Positions 57,170 to 64,000 of a stretch of DNA of 64,000 nt are shown here, piece by piece. Numbering within the stretch: position 1 is the first letter of the stretch; each line of letters begins with the position of its first letter. A program made the translations under genes and the position numbers. Source of the DNA: Apoda limacodes (taxonomy: Eukaryota > Arthropoda > Insecta > Lepidoptera > Limacodidae); assembly GCA_946406115.1 (NCBI GenBank), contig OX291545.1, positions 11,670,001-11,734,000 of the forward strand, given 5' to 3'. Under the pieces are notes generated by a model, which was given only the letters and a program-made list of their open reading frames with translations, did no database searches and was not told the DNA's origin.

Positions 57170-57487
57170 TTGTCAGAGTCAGTGTATTTAAAGACGGGCA
57201 AAAGACTTCTAGTCAATATTTTCTCACCAGCAAACACCATGGATGTGTTCAAAGATCGTGAATACGACAAGGATTTGCTTAACATGTGTTTTGAAGCGGA
57301 AAGAAAATATTTGTTACTCAATAGTGGTTACTCACTTCCGATATCACAACCATACGAGGAACGTAAAATTAATATTTTGACGGTGATGGACCAAGACAAG
57401 AAAAGGAAATGTGCATTTCATACACACAAGAAGATTTATCACCATCTTTCTATAGTCCTCAAGATTATGTTTAGCTTAAGAATGTAA
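57170..57487 (+). CDS. Uncertain ORF after the small gene
   Basis: Open from 57,170, first ATG at 57,239 (MDVFKDREYDKD), stop at 57,485-57,487, followed 15 bases later by AATAAA at 57,502-57,507. Composition is protein-like (AERKYLLLN, ERKINILTVM). It may be a separate small gene, a further exon of the gene at 55,996, or 3' UTR. No good donor joining the two was found. A distant BEN-domain resemblance of the first 60 residues is only a guess. Confidence 0.35.
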   Translation: MSESVYLKTGKRLLVNIFSPANTMDVFKDREYDKDLLNMCFEAERKYLLLNSGYSLPISQPYEERKINILTVMDQDKKRKCAFHTHKKIYHHLSIVLKIMFSLRM

Positions 57488-57587
57488 AACACTGTTTATT
57501 AAATAAATAAATGTTGAATTAAAAATATCGTTTTTTTATGTAATAAGTTTCCAACAAATAAAACACATAAATTCATAAATCTATAAG

Positions 57588-57593
57588 TTTATT
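57588..57593 (-). terminator. Poly(A) signal overlapping the protease stop
   Basis: AATAAA on the minus strand at 57,593-57,588 contains the TAA stop codon of the protease gene. This economy fits the compact element. Confidence 0.6.
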
Positions 57594-58032
57594 TTAAAAA
57601 AATTGCTTTATAAAGTGCTCTTAAAATTAGATCATTATACAGAGTGTTATTTGAAAAAATGTTTACAAAATCCATCATAGAAATACCAATAGATCTCATA
57701 AATAGATACACTAAACAATATTCACCACAAACTGATGTATAATAATTTTGTATCATTTTTGCATTAAAAAAATATTTTTTAGCGTTCCTTTGCATAAATA
57801 TTTTATGATATCCAGTTGGTTTTCGGCCATATGAATCGAAATATTCACCGAAACCATTTTTGTCTATGTGAATAGCAATCCAATGAGATCCTGGTTTAGT
57901 GTCAGGATCTAAGTTACTTACAATATATGATGGATACGAAATGAAAACGGGCATGCGATTTGAAGCAAAAACATTGCATTCTGCTAATGGATTAATTTTT
58001 TTTAATAATTTACGTATTTCATAAGTATCCAT
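57589..58032 (-). CDS. Adenain/Ulp1-like cysteine protease
   Basis: 147 residues. Capsid-maturation protease of the Polinton type. His50 (GSHWIAIH), Asp66 (YFDSYG), Gln95 (IQNYY) and Cys102 (VCGEYC) form the order and spacing of the C5/C48 protease active site; Gln to Cys is 7 residues, as in adenovirus protease. ATG at 58,032 is the only early Met. Length is short but usual for this group. It is the last gene of the block, 74 bases after the major capsid gene. Confidence 0.92.
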   Translation of the reverse strand: MDTYEIRKLLKKINPLAECNVFASNRMPVFISYPSYIVSNLDPDTKPGSHWIAIHIDKNGFGEYFDSYGRKPTGYHKIFMQRNAKKYFFNAKMIQNYYTSVCGEYCLVYLFMRSIGISMMDFVNIFSNNTLYNDLILRALYKAIFLK

Positions 58033-58106
58033 TACACCTCTCGTAACTACAAAAGTTATTTTCAGAATGAATAAAATAATAGCTTTAGAACAATATATAT
58101 GTTTTT

Positions 58107-59420
58107 TTAACTATTATAATCTACACTTACATCACGATTTTTATTAATTTCTATAATGTTGTCAAATTCTGCATATATAATACAATTTACTGTAGTTTTT
58201 AAAGAGTTTTCGAAGCGGACTTCCAATCTAACACTTCCATGTCTTATTAGATTCCAATGCGATTGTGAATTGGATGAAAGATCTGGGGTTAAATCAAAGG
58301 CTAATAAACAGTATCCATTGGCAAATTCTTCTCTAGATATATCATTACCTTCATTCAAAAAATGAATACCAGTTCCCGAATATAAAGTGTGATATGCTGA
58401 TGTAAATAAACTGCTATCAAATGAAGGTTGCAATGTTTTAGAAGGTATTTGTTGGCCATCTACATATAAGCTAAACATATTTAAATTAAAGTTTTGAAAA
58501 TTATATGGGTTCATATTAAAACTTCCATTAAAGGCTGAATTATTTACAAAACCAACTATACATCTTTTGGGAACTTGACCTAAAAAAATATTATCAAGTG
58601 TTTTTCCTTGGATTCCTGAAGGTAACGTCATAACCTTGACTTCCGCACGCGTTATAGGGTATTTGGCAGTAGTGTTGGCTAAAACTTTTTGATGAGCTAA
58701 TAACACAGAAGGACTTATCCTAGCCCTTCTTATTAAAAGTGTTGCATCATTGATTTGCACTTTTAACTTTAAATCTGTACTAGATGACATTAAGTTAAAT
58801 GATTCTTTGGTACGTACTAATTTAATACGTAATTCAACACCGTTTATCAAAAATTTGTCTTGATTAAATATATCACCATGTAAATGACCAATCAATTCAA
58901 CTTCCTTGCTATCTTTCGTAAACTGCTGTCTCTTGGTGTAGCCTTCATTGCTTTCATCAGCAGAATCCATTTTGTTTGAGGTATCTTTATACCACAAACC
59001 ACATGTAAGATGAGATTTTTTTGCAGCAGGACCATAATTTAATAAAGTTTCAATATAAGAACGATAGGCATAGGTGTTGTTTGGTGGGGAAACAAGCTTT
59101 TGATTTAGATAAACATCCATTTGATTAAAAAGAGAATGTAACCAGTTATTAACTGGGGCAACACTTGTCGCTGCAGTTAATACAGTTGAATCATGATTTA
59201 AAACTCTAACTTTTAATTGGAGTAATGTATTAGATAAGTCAATATAGTCTTCTCCTGTACCAGGAACTTGAAATTCTATGGGACCTTCATCACTCAAAGA
59301 TGAAATCGGTTTATAATGAATCCACTGACCATTCTCTATGCTTGTTTGTGTTGTTGGTAATGCAAATAAATCTAATTCAGACTTAGCACATTCACATGAA
59401 GTATTATGTAAGAACGACAT
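58107..59420 (-). CDS. Hexon-like major capsid protein (double jelly-roll, inferred)
   Basis: 437 residues, starting MSFLHNTSCE. The opening (ELDLFALPTTQTSIENGQWI, YKPISSL, then GTGEDYIDLSNTLLQLKVRV) is characteristic of Polinton major capsid proteins and of the animal F54H12.2-like proteins derived from them. NWLHSLFNQMDVYLN and FELRIK-like beta-strand segments follow. I infer the double jelly-roll fold from family knowledge, not from this sequence. Placed directly after the glycine-rich protein (15-base gap) and before the protease. Confidence 0.88.
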   Translation of the reverse strand: MSFLHNTSCECAKSELDLFALPTTQTSIENGQWIHYKPISSLSDEGPIEFQVPGTGEDYIDLSNTLLQLKVRVLNHDSTVLTAATSVAPVNNWLHSLFNQMDVYLNQKLVSPPNNTYAYRSYIETLLNYGPAAKKSHLTCGLWYKDTSNKMDSADESNEGYTKRQQFTKDSKEVELIGHLHGDIFNQDKFLINGVELRIKLVRTKESFNLMSSSTDLKLKVQINDATLLIRRARISPSVLLAHQKVLANTTAKYPITRAEVKVMTLPSGIQGKTLDNIFLGQVPKRCIVGFVNNSAFNGSFNMNPYNFQNFNLNMFSLYVDGQQIPSKTLQPSFDSSLFTSAYHTLYSGTGIHFLNEGNDISREEFANGYCLLAFDLTPDLSSNSQSHWNLIRHGSVRLEVRFENSLKTTVNCIIYAEFDNIIEINKNRDVSVDYNS

Positions 59421-59435
59421 TATTATTTGTTTGAT

Positions 59436-59885
59436 TTAAGAAAAAATATCACAACTATTCTTATTAAAAACTTTTTTAGTAGTTCTTCTTTTCGTTGCTT
59501 TCAGAGCAATGGCTGATCGTTTATTACGTCTCTTGTTTTTATACCCTGATCCAGTCATAATGCTATCAATTTTACTATCTGCTTTCCGTTTTAAATTACT
59601 TGTTGCATCTTTCATGCGAGATTTAATAGAATCATTCATAGGTTGTGCATTCATCATATCAGACAGGAGACCTACACCCATATTCAATGCTTCTTTACTG
59701 ACTGCCTTTGCTCCACTCGATAGCAACGGAAGTACAGATCTAAACAATCCCCCTAAAAAGCTTCCGATTCCATGGCCTCGTTGATATGGGACACCTTTGT
59801 AAATGATCCCCACTCCTGAACCAGCTTGATGAGAATAATAACTTTCATATGGGCAAATACTATGATTACGATTATGAGAATTCAT
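59436..59885 (-). CDS. Glycine-rich amphipathic capsid-associated protein (pVI/pX-like)
   Basis: 149 residues. Residues 37-75 (HGIGSFLGGLFRSVLPLLSS and following) are glycine-rich and amphipathic, and the C-terminal 50 residues are very basic (KNKRRNKR, KRRTTKK). This layout resembles adenovirus membrane-lytic/core minor proteins, to which adintovirus proteins have been likened. Function is inferred. Its ATG overlaps the penton stop as ATGA. Confidence 0.7.
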   Translation of the reverse strand: MNSHNRNHSICPYESYYSHQAGSGVGIIYKGVPYQRGHGIGSFLGGLFRSVLPLLSSGAKAVSKEALNMGVGLLSDMMNAQPMNDSIKSRMKDATSNLKRKADSKIDSIMTGSGYKNKRRNKRSAIALKATKRRTTKKVFNKNSCDIFS

Positions 59886-60652
59886 CTTATTCGTTTAAAA
59901 TGAAGTTTAGCACACGCAGTTCCAAATTGAAATGGTATTGTTGCACCTGTGTTTGTCCTTATATCTATTTCTATAGTATCAAACTCACGACGCATAACAG
60001 GTATATAGTGAGCTGGTGTAAACACATTCATTTTATAACCACCGTAAATATATTTTGTTGGGTCTAATGGAACTATTCGTAATAGTGATGTCATTACATC
60101 ACCCACAATTTGAGGTTGCACAATATCAGAGTACAAAAAAAGTTGTGAAGGCAATCCTAAAAACAAATTAACAGGACGTTTAGCTATGTTGTTTGCAATT
60201 AAATTAGTTTTTGGTCCAAAACCAAGTTGAAGACTTAGCTGTGGTGACATCCTTAAAGATAAAATGTTTTTATTTTGGGGTGTTAAAGAAAAGAGTTTTG
60301 ATGTCTCATCAAAACGAAACTTTATACAATCTTTTAAAAGGGGATTACTGTTAAGGGCATTTAGAAGCTGATCAATGTCATCATATGTTGTAGCGGGTAT
60401 GTGGGTTTTATATTCTGCAACACTTTCAATGTTGTCGACCAATATTTTTTTTCTAAGATATAGAACATTTTCATGTTCTCTGACATTTAAAATACTAAAA
60501 GGGTAATGAAATTCAACTAGTCCTACCAGCCACTCCCCTTCTAATTTAACTGTTTTAGGAAGCTTCGTCAAAAAGTTTGTTGTTGTATTGTTTGGGAAAT
60601 AGGTCATTGAACTGTTACTTAACAGAGTCAAATAAAAGCTTTCTTGACTCAT
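59882..60652 (-). CDS. Penton-like minor capsid protein (single jelly-roll, inferred)
   Basis: 256 residues. The N-terminus (SFYLTLLSNSSMTYFPNNTT, then NFLTKLPKTVKLEGEWLVGL and VEFHYP) is typical of Polinton minor capsid proteins that fill capsid vertices. It overlaps the integrase stop and the next start by 4 bases each (ATGA). No breaks. Confidence 0.85.
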   Translation of the reverse strand: MSQESFYLTLLSNSSMTYFPNNTTTNFLTKLPKTVKLEGEWLVGLVEFHYPFSILNVREHENVLYLRKKILVDNIESVAEYKTHIPATTYDDIDQLLNALNSNPLLKDCIKFRFDETSKLFSLTPQNKNILSLRMSPQLSLQLGFGPKTNLIANNIAKRPVNLFLGLPSQLFLYSDIVQPQIVGDVMTSLLRIVPLDPTKYIYGGYKMNVFTPAHYIPVMRREFDTIEIDIRTNTGATIPFQFGTACAKLHFKRIR

Positions 60653-61746
60653 ATTAATTCAATGTTAGATGTTGGAATCCAGGTATTGAATTTTGATGGA
60701 TAACCTTTCCACTTGACCAACACTTCTTTTCTGCCTCTAATATACCTAAAACTTATGATTTTATCTATTTTGTGCTTAAGGGTGGGGTCGTATAAAACTT
60801 TTTGTAGTTCTTTAGCATAAAATGTACCTGATATTGATTCTCCTTCTAAATCATTAAGTGTATAAAATATATAAACTTTATAAGGCGACCTATGAATAAT
60901 TGATGATATAACAAATACTTCATCACTCCAATTAGTTTCATAGCCTTTTTGAAATATATGTTTATGCTTAGTTATTCTTACATGGTCACCAATTTGAAAC
61001 TTAGGAAGCTCTGGATATATATTTTGGTTTTTATTTTTCCTGTCATATAAATTAGACCAAACAGTCATAATATTACTAGAATTGACGTCACATGGACACA
61101 TTTTTATACTCGAATGGTAACTGTGATTATATGAATACATCAAATCTTGCAAAATATCTACATATCTATATGTATTTTTGTGAGTGAAATAACGCCACAT
61201 TTTCATCTTAAGAGTTCTTTGAAATCTTTCTACAATACTTGCTTTAATATCTGGATTATTCGTTGTGTAGTAATTTATGTTTTTACTCTTAAAATACCTT
61301 CTAACATCTTTTGCAACGAATTCACTACCCTTATCAGATTGTATATGTTTTGGAGTTGCGTTAGCTTCTGTAAATATACTTTCAAAGCATTGTATTGTAG
61401 TTTCTGAATTCTTTTTTTTCATACATCTTGCAAAAGCATATTTACTAAAGACATCAATGACACAGATAATATATTTATAATTATCGTTATATTGACTATA
61501 GGTTCGCATATCGCTTAAATCAACTTGCCAAAGGTCGTTATAGTTAGATAAAATGTATTTATTTCTAGAAAACTTTCTCTGAACAGGTCTATGTAAAGTA
61601 TATGTTTCTTGCGCCTGTAACCATTTTTTTACTTCTTTTCTATTCATCTTTCCATCCATAGCTTGGGTTAACTTATCAATACTACTATAACCAGCTGGAT
61701 TAGAAACATCATAATATATTTTGTCTATATCTAATACGGTGACCAT
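60649..61746 (-). CDS. Polinton integrase (rve core plus chromodomain)
   Basis: 365 residues. Retroviral-type integrase that would insert the element. Residues 69-230 form the core with Asp76 (WQVDLSD), Asp138 (IQSDKGSEF) and Glu173 (SIVERFQRT), the DDE triad with 34 residues between the last two. Residues about 328-365 (FRYIRGRKEVLVKWKGYP, then TWIPTSNIELI) are a chromodomain, which may guide insertion to marked chromatin. A classic HHCC zinc motif is not evident at the N-terminus. The ATG overlaps the upstream gene by 16 bases. Confidence 0.94.
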   Translation of the reverse strand: MVTVLDIDKIYYDVSNPAGYSSIDKLTQAMDGKMNRKEVKKWLQAQETYTLHRPVQRKFSRNKYILSNYNDLWQVDLSDMRTYSQYNDNYKYIICVIDVFSKYAFARCMKKKNSETTIQCFESIFTEANATPKHIQSDKGSEFVAKDVRRYFKSKNINYYTTNNPDIKASIVERFQRTLKMKMWRYFTHKNTYRYVDILQDLMYSYNHSYHSSIKMCPCDVNSSNIMTVWSNLYDRKNKNQNIYPELPKFQIGDHVRITKHKHIFQKGYETNWSDEVFVISSIIHRSPYKVYIFYTLNDLEGESISGTFYAKELQKVLYDPTLKHKIDKIISFRYIRGRKEVLVKWKGYPSKFNTWIPTSNIELI

Positions 61747-62489
61747 CTTTCCCAGTCAATTTTCTTGCTTTTTATATCTTTTAAAGACGTTCTCGGTGTT
61801 TCACTACTGGGCGTAGCATGTTTTTCAGGGGGAGAAGTTTCTTTAAATTTCTCTATATGTAGTTTCTTAACATACTCCAATGTTGTAGGATTACCGATAC
61901 AATATAAAGGTAAACTTATATCAGTTAATAACTGAGAAAATTCTCCCCTCGGTTTTGGACGTTTTAGCTGACGTAAGGTATCATTAATCAAATCTACAAT
62001 ATTGGTCCCAGGTATAACCTGCTCATTTATAGTGATTCTCCCTTGTGTATCCCATTTGACTTTATCATTATTTTCTATCAACGTTTTAATTAGCAGTTCA
62101 CCTTTTTTTTTAAATGTCCTTGGAATTAATCTCATTAAATAAAAATAAGAATAGGGCTTATTGTAAACTACGTCCCTCTCTTTGGATGGTGACTGTGTAA
62201 GTAATGGTTCAGCTTTAATCTCTTCTTCTTTATATTTTTCTGTTAATTCACTGTCATCCGACACCAAAGGCAATTTTAGTGGTTGTCTTTCTTCACCAGT
62301 AAAATACAAATATCTTTGTAATGTTTGTGAATAGAGCTTCCACTTCTCACGGTCTTCTAATTTCCTACTAAGAATATCCCGCATTTCCTTATCTAGTCGC
62401 GACAAGGAATCTTCAGGAATAATTTCTCTACGTTTGAGCCTTTCTAAGACGTTAGGTTCAATTAATAACATCTTTTTAGCGTTCTCCAT
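61731..62489 (-). CDS. Conserved Polinton-associated protein of unknown function
   Basis: 252 residues from the ATG at 62,489 (MENAKKMLLI); the frame stays open to 62,531 but with no earlier ATG. An N-terminal helical part (PNVLERLKRREIIPEDSLSR, DKEMRDILSR, LYSQTLQRYLYFTG) is followed by a linker and a C-terminal domain with VKWDTQGRITINEQVIPGTN, IVDLINDTLRQL and PRGEFSQLLTDISLP. Proteins with both blocks are widespread in invertebrate Polinton-like elements; I know of no proven role. Confidence 0.75.
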   Translation of the reverse strand: MENAKKMLLIEPNVLERLKRREIIPEDSLSRLDKEMRDILSRKLEDREKWKLYSQTLQRYLYFTGEERQPLKLPLVSDDSELTEKYKEEEIKAEPLLTQSPSKERDVVYNKPYSYFYLMRLIPRTFKKKGELLIKTLIENNDKVKWDTQGRITINEQVIPGTNIVDLINDTLRQLKRPKPRGEFSQLLTDISLPLYCIGNPTTLEYVKKLHIEKFKETSPPEKHATPSSETPRTSLKDIKSKKIDWERWSPY

Positions 62490-62493
62490 TTTC

Positions 62494-62814
62494 TTATATG
62501 ACAGAATTGAGCAAAGAACTAAGAACTGCACCCAAAATTACAGGTAAGAATGCACCACCTTTCTGTATAATTATCTTTTTTCTGAATTTATTTCTTCCTT
62601 TAGAAACTAATTTCCTGAGAACCACTTTGTGTTTTTTTAATTTAGACTTTTCTTGCTCCTTTAAAGGAATTTTACCATTTAAAACATTAAAAATACATTC
62701 ACAGAGACAGTTTATTTCTTGTTCGTTACAACTTTTTAATAGTGCCTCACAATACTTTGGTTTAAGTGTATGTAAAGCTTTTAATAATTCTTTATGTGCC
62801 TTAACTCGTCTCAT
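62494..62814 (-). CDS. Small basic protein with hydrophobic C-terminus
   Basis: 106 residues. Residues 10-70 are helical and Cys/Lys-rich (LHTLKPKYCEALLKS, INCLCECIFNVLNGKIPLKE), 60-81 very basic, and 86-106 hydrophobic with GGAFLP. The tail could be membrane-active or core-associated as in small adenovirus-like proteins; inference only. It has a shorter relative directly upstream. Confidence 0.75.
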   Translation of the reverse strand: MRRVKAHKELLKALHTLKPKYCEALLKSCNEQEINCLCECIFNVLNGKIPLKEQEKSKLKKHKVVLRKLVSKGRNKFRKKIIIQKGGAFLPVILGAVLSSLLNSVI

Positions 62815-62867
62815 TATTATTAATTATTAAAAACATTTGTTTAAATAAATTTTGATAAAATAACTGC

Positions 62868-63110
62868 CTATAATACTGTTGACACTAAACAATTTAAATT
62901 CAGGGACCTCAGTGAATATCTCTTCGTTTTTTTATTTGTTTTTTCTTTTAAATTAATTTTTTCTGCTAAAATAAAATTAAGCTGTTTACAAATATTGTTT
63001 AATTCTTCTTTACTAGTTGTTTCTTGTAAAGTTTTGCAATACTTTCGTTTCAATACTTTTAATATTACACTAAATGAATTATTATTACACGTTGTTACGG
63101 TTCCGTGCAT
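62868..63110 (-). CDS. Small protein, shortened relative of the next gene
   Basis: 80 residues from ATG at 63,110, overlapping the ATPase stop by 16 bases. ILKVLKRKYCKTLQE and LNNICKQLNFILAEKINLKE line up with the same positions of the 106-residue protein, but the GG-x-hydrophobic tail is missing. It looks like an old tandem duplicate. Confidence 0.65.
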   Translation of the reverse strand: MHGTVTTCNNNSFSVILKVLKRKYCKTLQETTSKEELNNICKQLNFILAEKINLKEKTNKKTKRYSLRSLNLNCLVSTVL

Positions 63111-63772
63111 GATGTTGAACTAATTGATATTTGATCCTTCATATTACATTTAAATCCTTTTTTTGGTATGTAAACAGTACAAAAAATATTATTGAGTGGA
63201 AATATATTACTTTTAAAGCGATACATGTCATTTGTTTTTTGTTTTAGATCTATCATCAAATAACCATGCGGATCACTAGTGGCATCTTTATAGGCTTCCT
63301 CTACAAATTTGGAATTATCAGGAAAAACTTGTCGTGCTAAATGGCGTATTTGAGTTCTGTCCCGAGGATTTTTGAAATAAATTATATAAGAAGAGTTTAG
63401 TGAAATATCACGTTGACCTTTACCTTGATGAAATAAATTTTGAGTTATATAGAAAACGCTTAAATTTCTGTGATGGCTCCCTTTAGTAAAAATATCAACA
63501 ACTCGTCCATCCGATTCTCGCATTAGGTCATCTATAACCAGTAATTGAGGTTCATTACCATCAAACATATTTAAATCTGGAATTCCTTGAGTGTATATAA
63601 CATTACTAATATTATACAGTGGCTGCATTTCATCGTAACACCAAAATATATGCTTAAAATCTGTGTCACATATTTTTTTAGCGCAGTTTATAAAATTTGT
63701 AACAAAATTAGATTTTCCACATCCACTCGGACCTGCTACTATAGCTGTAAAAGGGTGTGAGAAATGAAACAT
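63095..63772 (-). CDS. FtsK/HerA-like (A32-type) genome-packaging ATPase
   Basis: 225 residues. Would pump the element's DNA into capsids. Walker A is GPSGCGKS at 14-21; Walker B is LLVIDDL at 77-83; a sensor-like FYITQNLF with polar Asn follows at about 107-114. The length suits Polinton ATPases. ATG at 63,772 follows an A-rich leader. First gene of the block in this window. Confidence 0.93.
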   Translation of the reverse strand: MFHFSHPFTAIVAGPSGCGKSNFVTNFINCAKKICDTDFKHIFWCYDEMQPLYNISNVIYTQGIPDLNMFDGNEPQLLVIDDLMRESDGRVVDIFTKGSHHRNLSVFYITQNLFHQGKGQRDISLNSSYIIYFKNPRDRTQIRHLARQVFPDNSKFVEEAYKDATSDPHGYLMIDLKQKTNDMYRFKSNIFPLNNIFCTVYIPKKGFKCNMKDQISISSTSCTEP

Positions 63773-64000
63773 CGTTTTTTTTTTTAATACGTGTTAGCTT
63801 CATAAGGATTTTAAGTCAAATGTCATTTGTTCACATTGAACATTAGTTTTAAATAAAATACAGTAATACTATAAAAATCATTTATTAAATATTTTAAATA
63901 GTAAAATGTAAAGTTGACAAAACAAATAATTAGGGTTCCTTTTTCTTTTTTTTTTTATTAAATTAAAACAGTTTAATTCAGGCACAGAGAAAACCAATAT
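63773..64000. other. AT-rich non-coding end of window, probably still inside the element
   Basis: No ORF. Upstream of the ATPase start, so it should hold the promoter for this gene block. The element's polymerase gene was not reached. Confidence 0.4.

Larger units (their letters stand above)
57589..63772 (-). mobile_element. Structural and integration block of a Polinton/Maverick (adintovirus-like) element
   Basis: Nine intronless ORFs on one strand, in transcription order: packaging ATPase, two related small proteins, conserved unknown, integrase, minor capsid, glycine-rich protein, major capsid, protease. Neighbours overlap (16, 38 or 4 bases) or are 4-80 bases apart, which is unlike host genes here. 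The gene set is that of Polintons, which encode jelly-roll capsids, an A32/FtsK-like ATPase, an adenain-like protease and a retrovirus-like integrase. DNA polymerase B is absent from the window and would be expected beyond 64,000. Terminal inverted repeats were not identified. No stop or frameshift interrupts any of the ORFs. Confidence 0.93.

Noticed and set aside
60649..61746. Integrase as part of an LTR retrotransposon
   Set aside because: The neighbours are capsid, ATPase and protease genes of Polinton type, with no reverse transcriptase or LTR nearby.
57589..64000. DNA polymerase B gene of the Polinton
   Set aside because: Searched for family B motifs on both strands between 55,000 and 64,000 and found none; it must be outside the window or lost.

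Overview
The window looks like moth or butterfly (lepidopteran) nuclear DNA. It is AT-rich, its genes have introns with GT/AG borders, and non-coding DNA is packed with decayed retrotransposons and inverted-repeat elements of kinds common in Lepidoptera. There is no sign of bacterial organisation. Identifications rest on reading translations against remembered family features; no database search was run.

Layout from left to right. Bases 1-152 may hold the last coding piece of an unrecognised plus-strand gene. From 560 to 12,850 lies transposon debris: a non-LTR reverse transcriptase fragment, an inverted copy of a DDE transposase, a Ty1/copia pol remnant, a long foldback element and an RTE-like fragment. 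From 12,854 to 20,768 is a complete four-exon plus-strand gene for the splicing factor CWC25. From 20,769 to 29,540 are more mobile elements, including a 2.2 kb element with terminal inverted repeats that carries a jockey fragment, and two further LINE fragments.

From 29,541 to 54,193 a minus-strand gene of at least 18 exons encodes an RBR-type E3 ligase of the HOIP/LUBEL family (linear ubiquitin chains; innate immune and NF-kB signalling). All 17 exon joins I traced are phase-consistent and give about 2,218 codons without a stop. Domains seen in order: proline-rich and low-complexity N-terminal parts, an NZF zinc finger, a UBA-like helical domain, one 2.8 kb exon coding for a disordered linker, RING1, IBR, RING2 with its active-site cysteine, and an LDD region that appears duplicated. 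Its first exons lie outside the window or were not found. Its introns hold a MITE, tRNA-like SINE heads, LINE tails and a second, plus-strand copy of the DDE transposase seen at 3-4.7 kb.

The right end is the most striking part. From 57,589 to 63,772 nine intronless minus-strand ORFs are packed with 4-38 base overlaps or short gaps: FtsK/HerA-type packaging ATPase, two related small basic proteins, a conserved protein of unknown function, an rve integrase with chromodomain, penton-like minor capsid protein, a glycine-rich pVI/pX-like protein, hexon-like major capsid protein and an adenain-like cysteine protease. This is the structural and integration half of a Polinton/Maverick (adintovirus-like) element. 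The protein-primed DNA polymerase B is not in the window and would have to lie past 64,000. Catalytic residues of the ATPase, integrase and protease are all present, so the copy may be young. Beside it, on the plus strand, is a small two-exon gene with a TATA box, initiator and nuclear-signal-like motif (55,996-57,063), and a minisatellite of 21-base modules (55,037-55,246). The element may sit inside the 5' part of the LUBEL gene.
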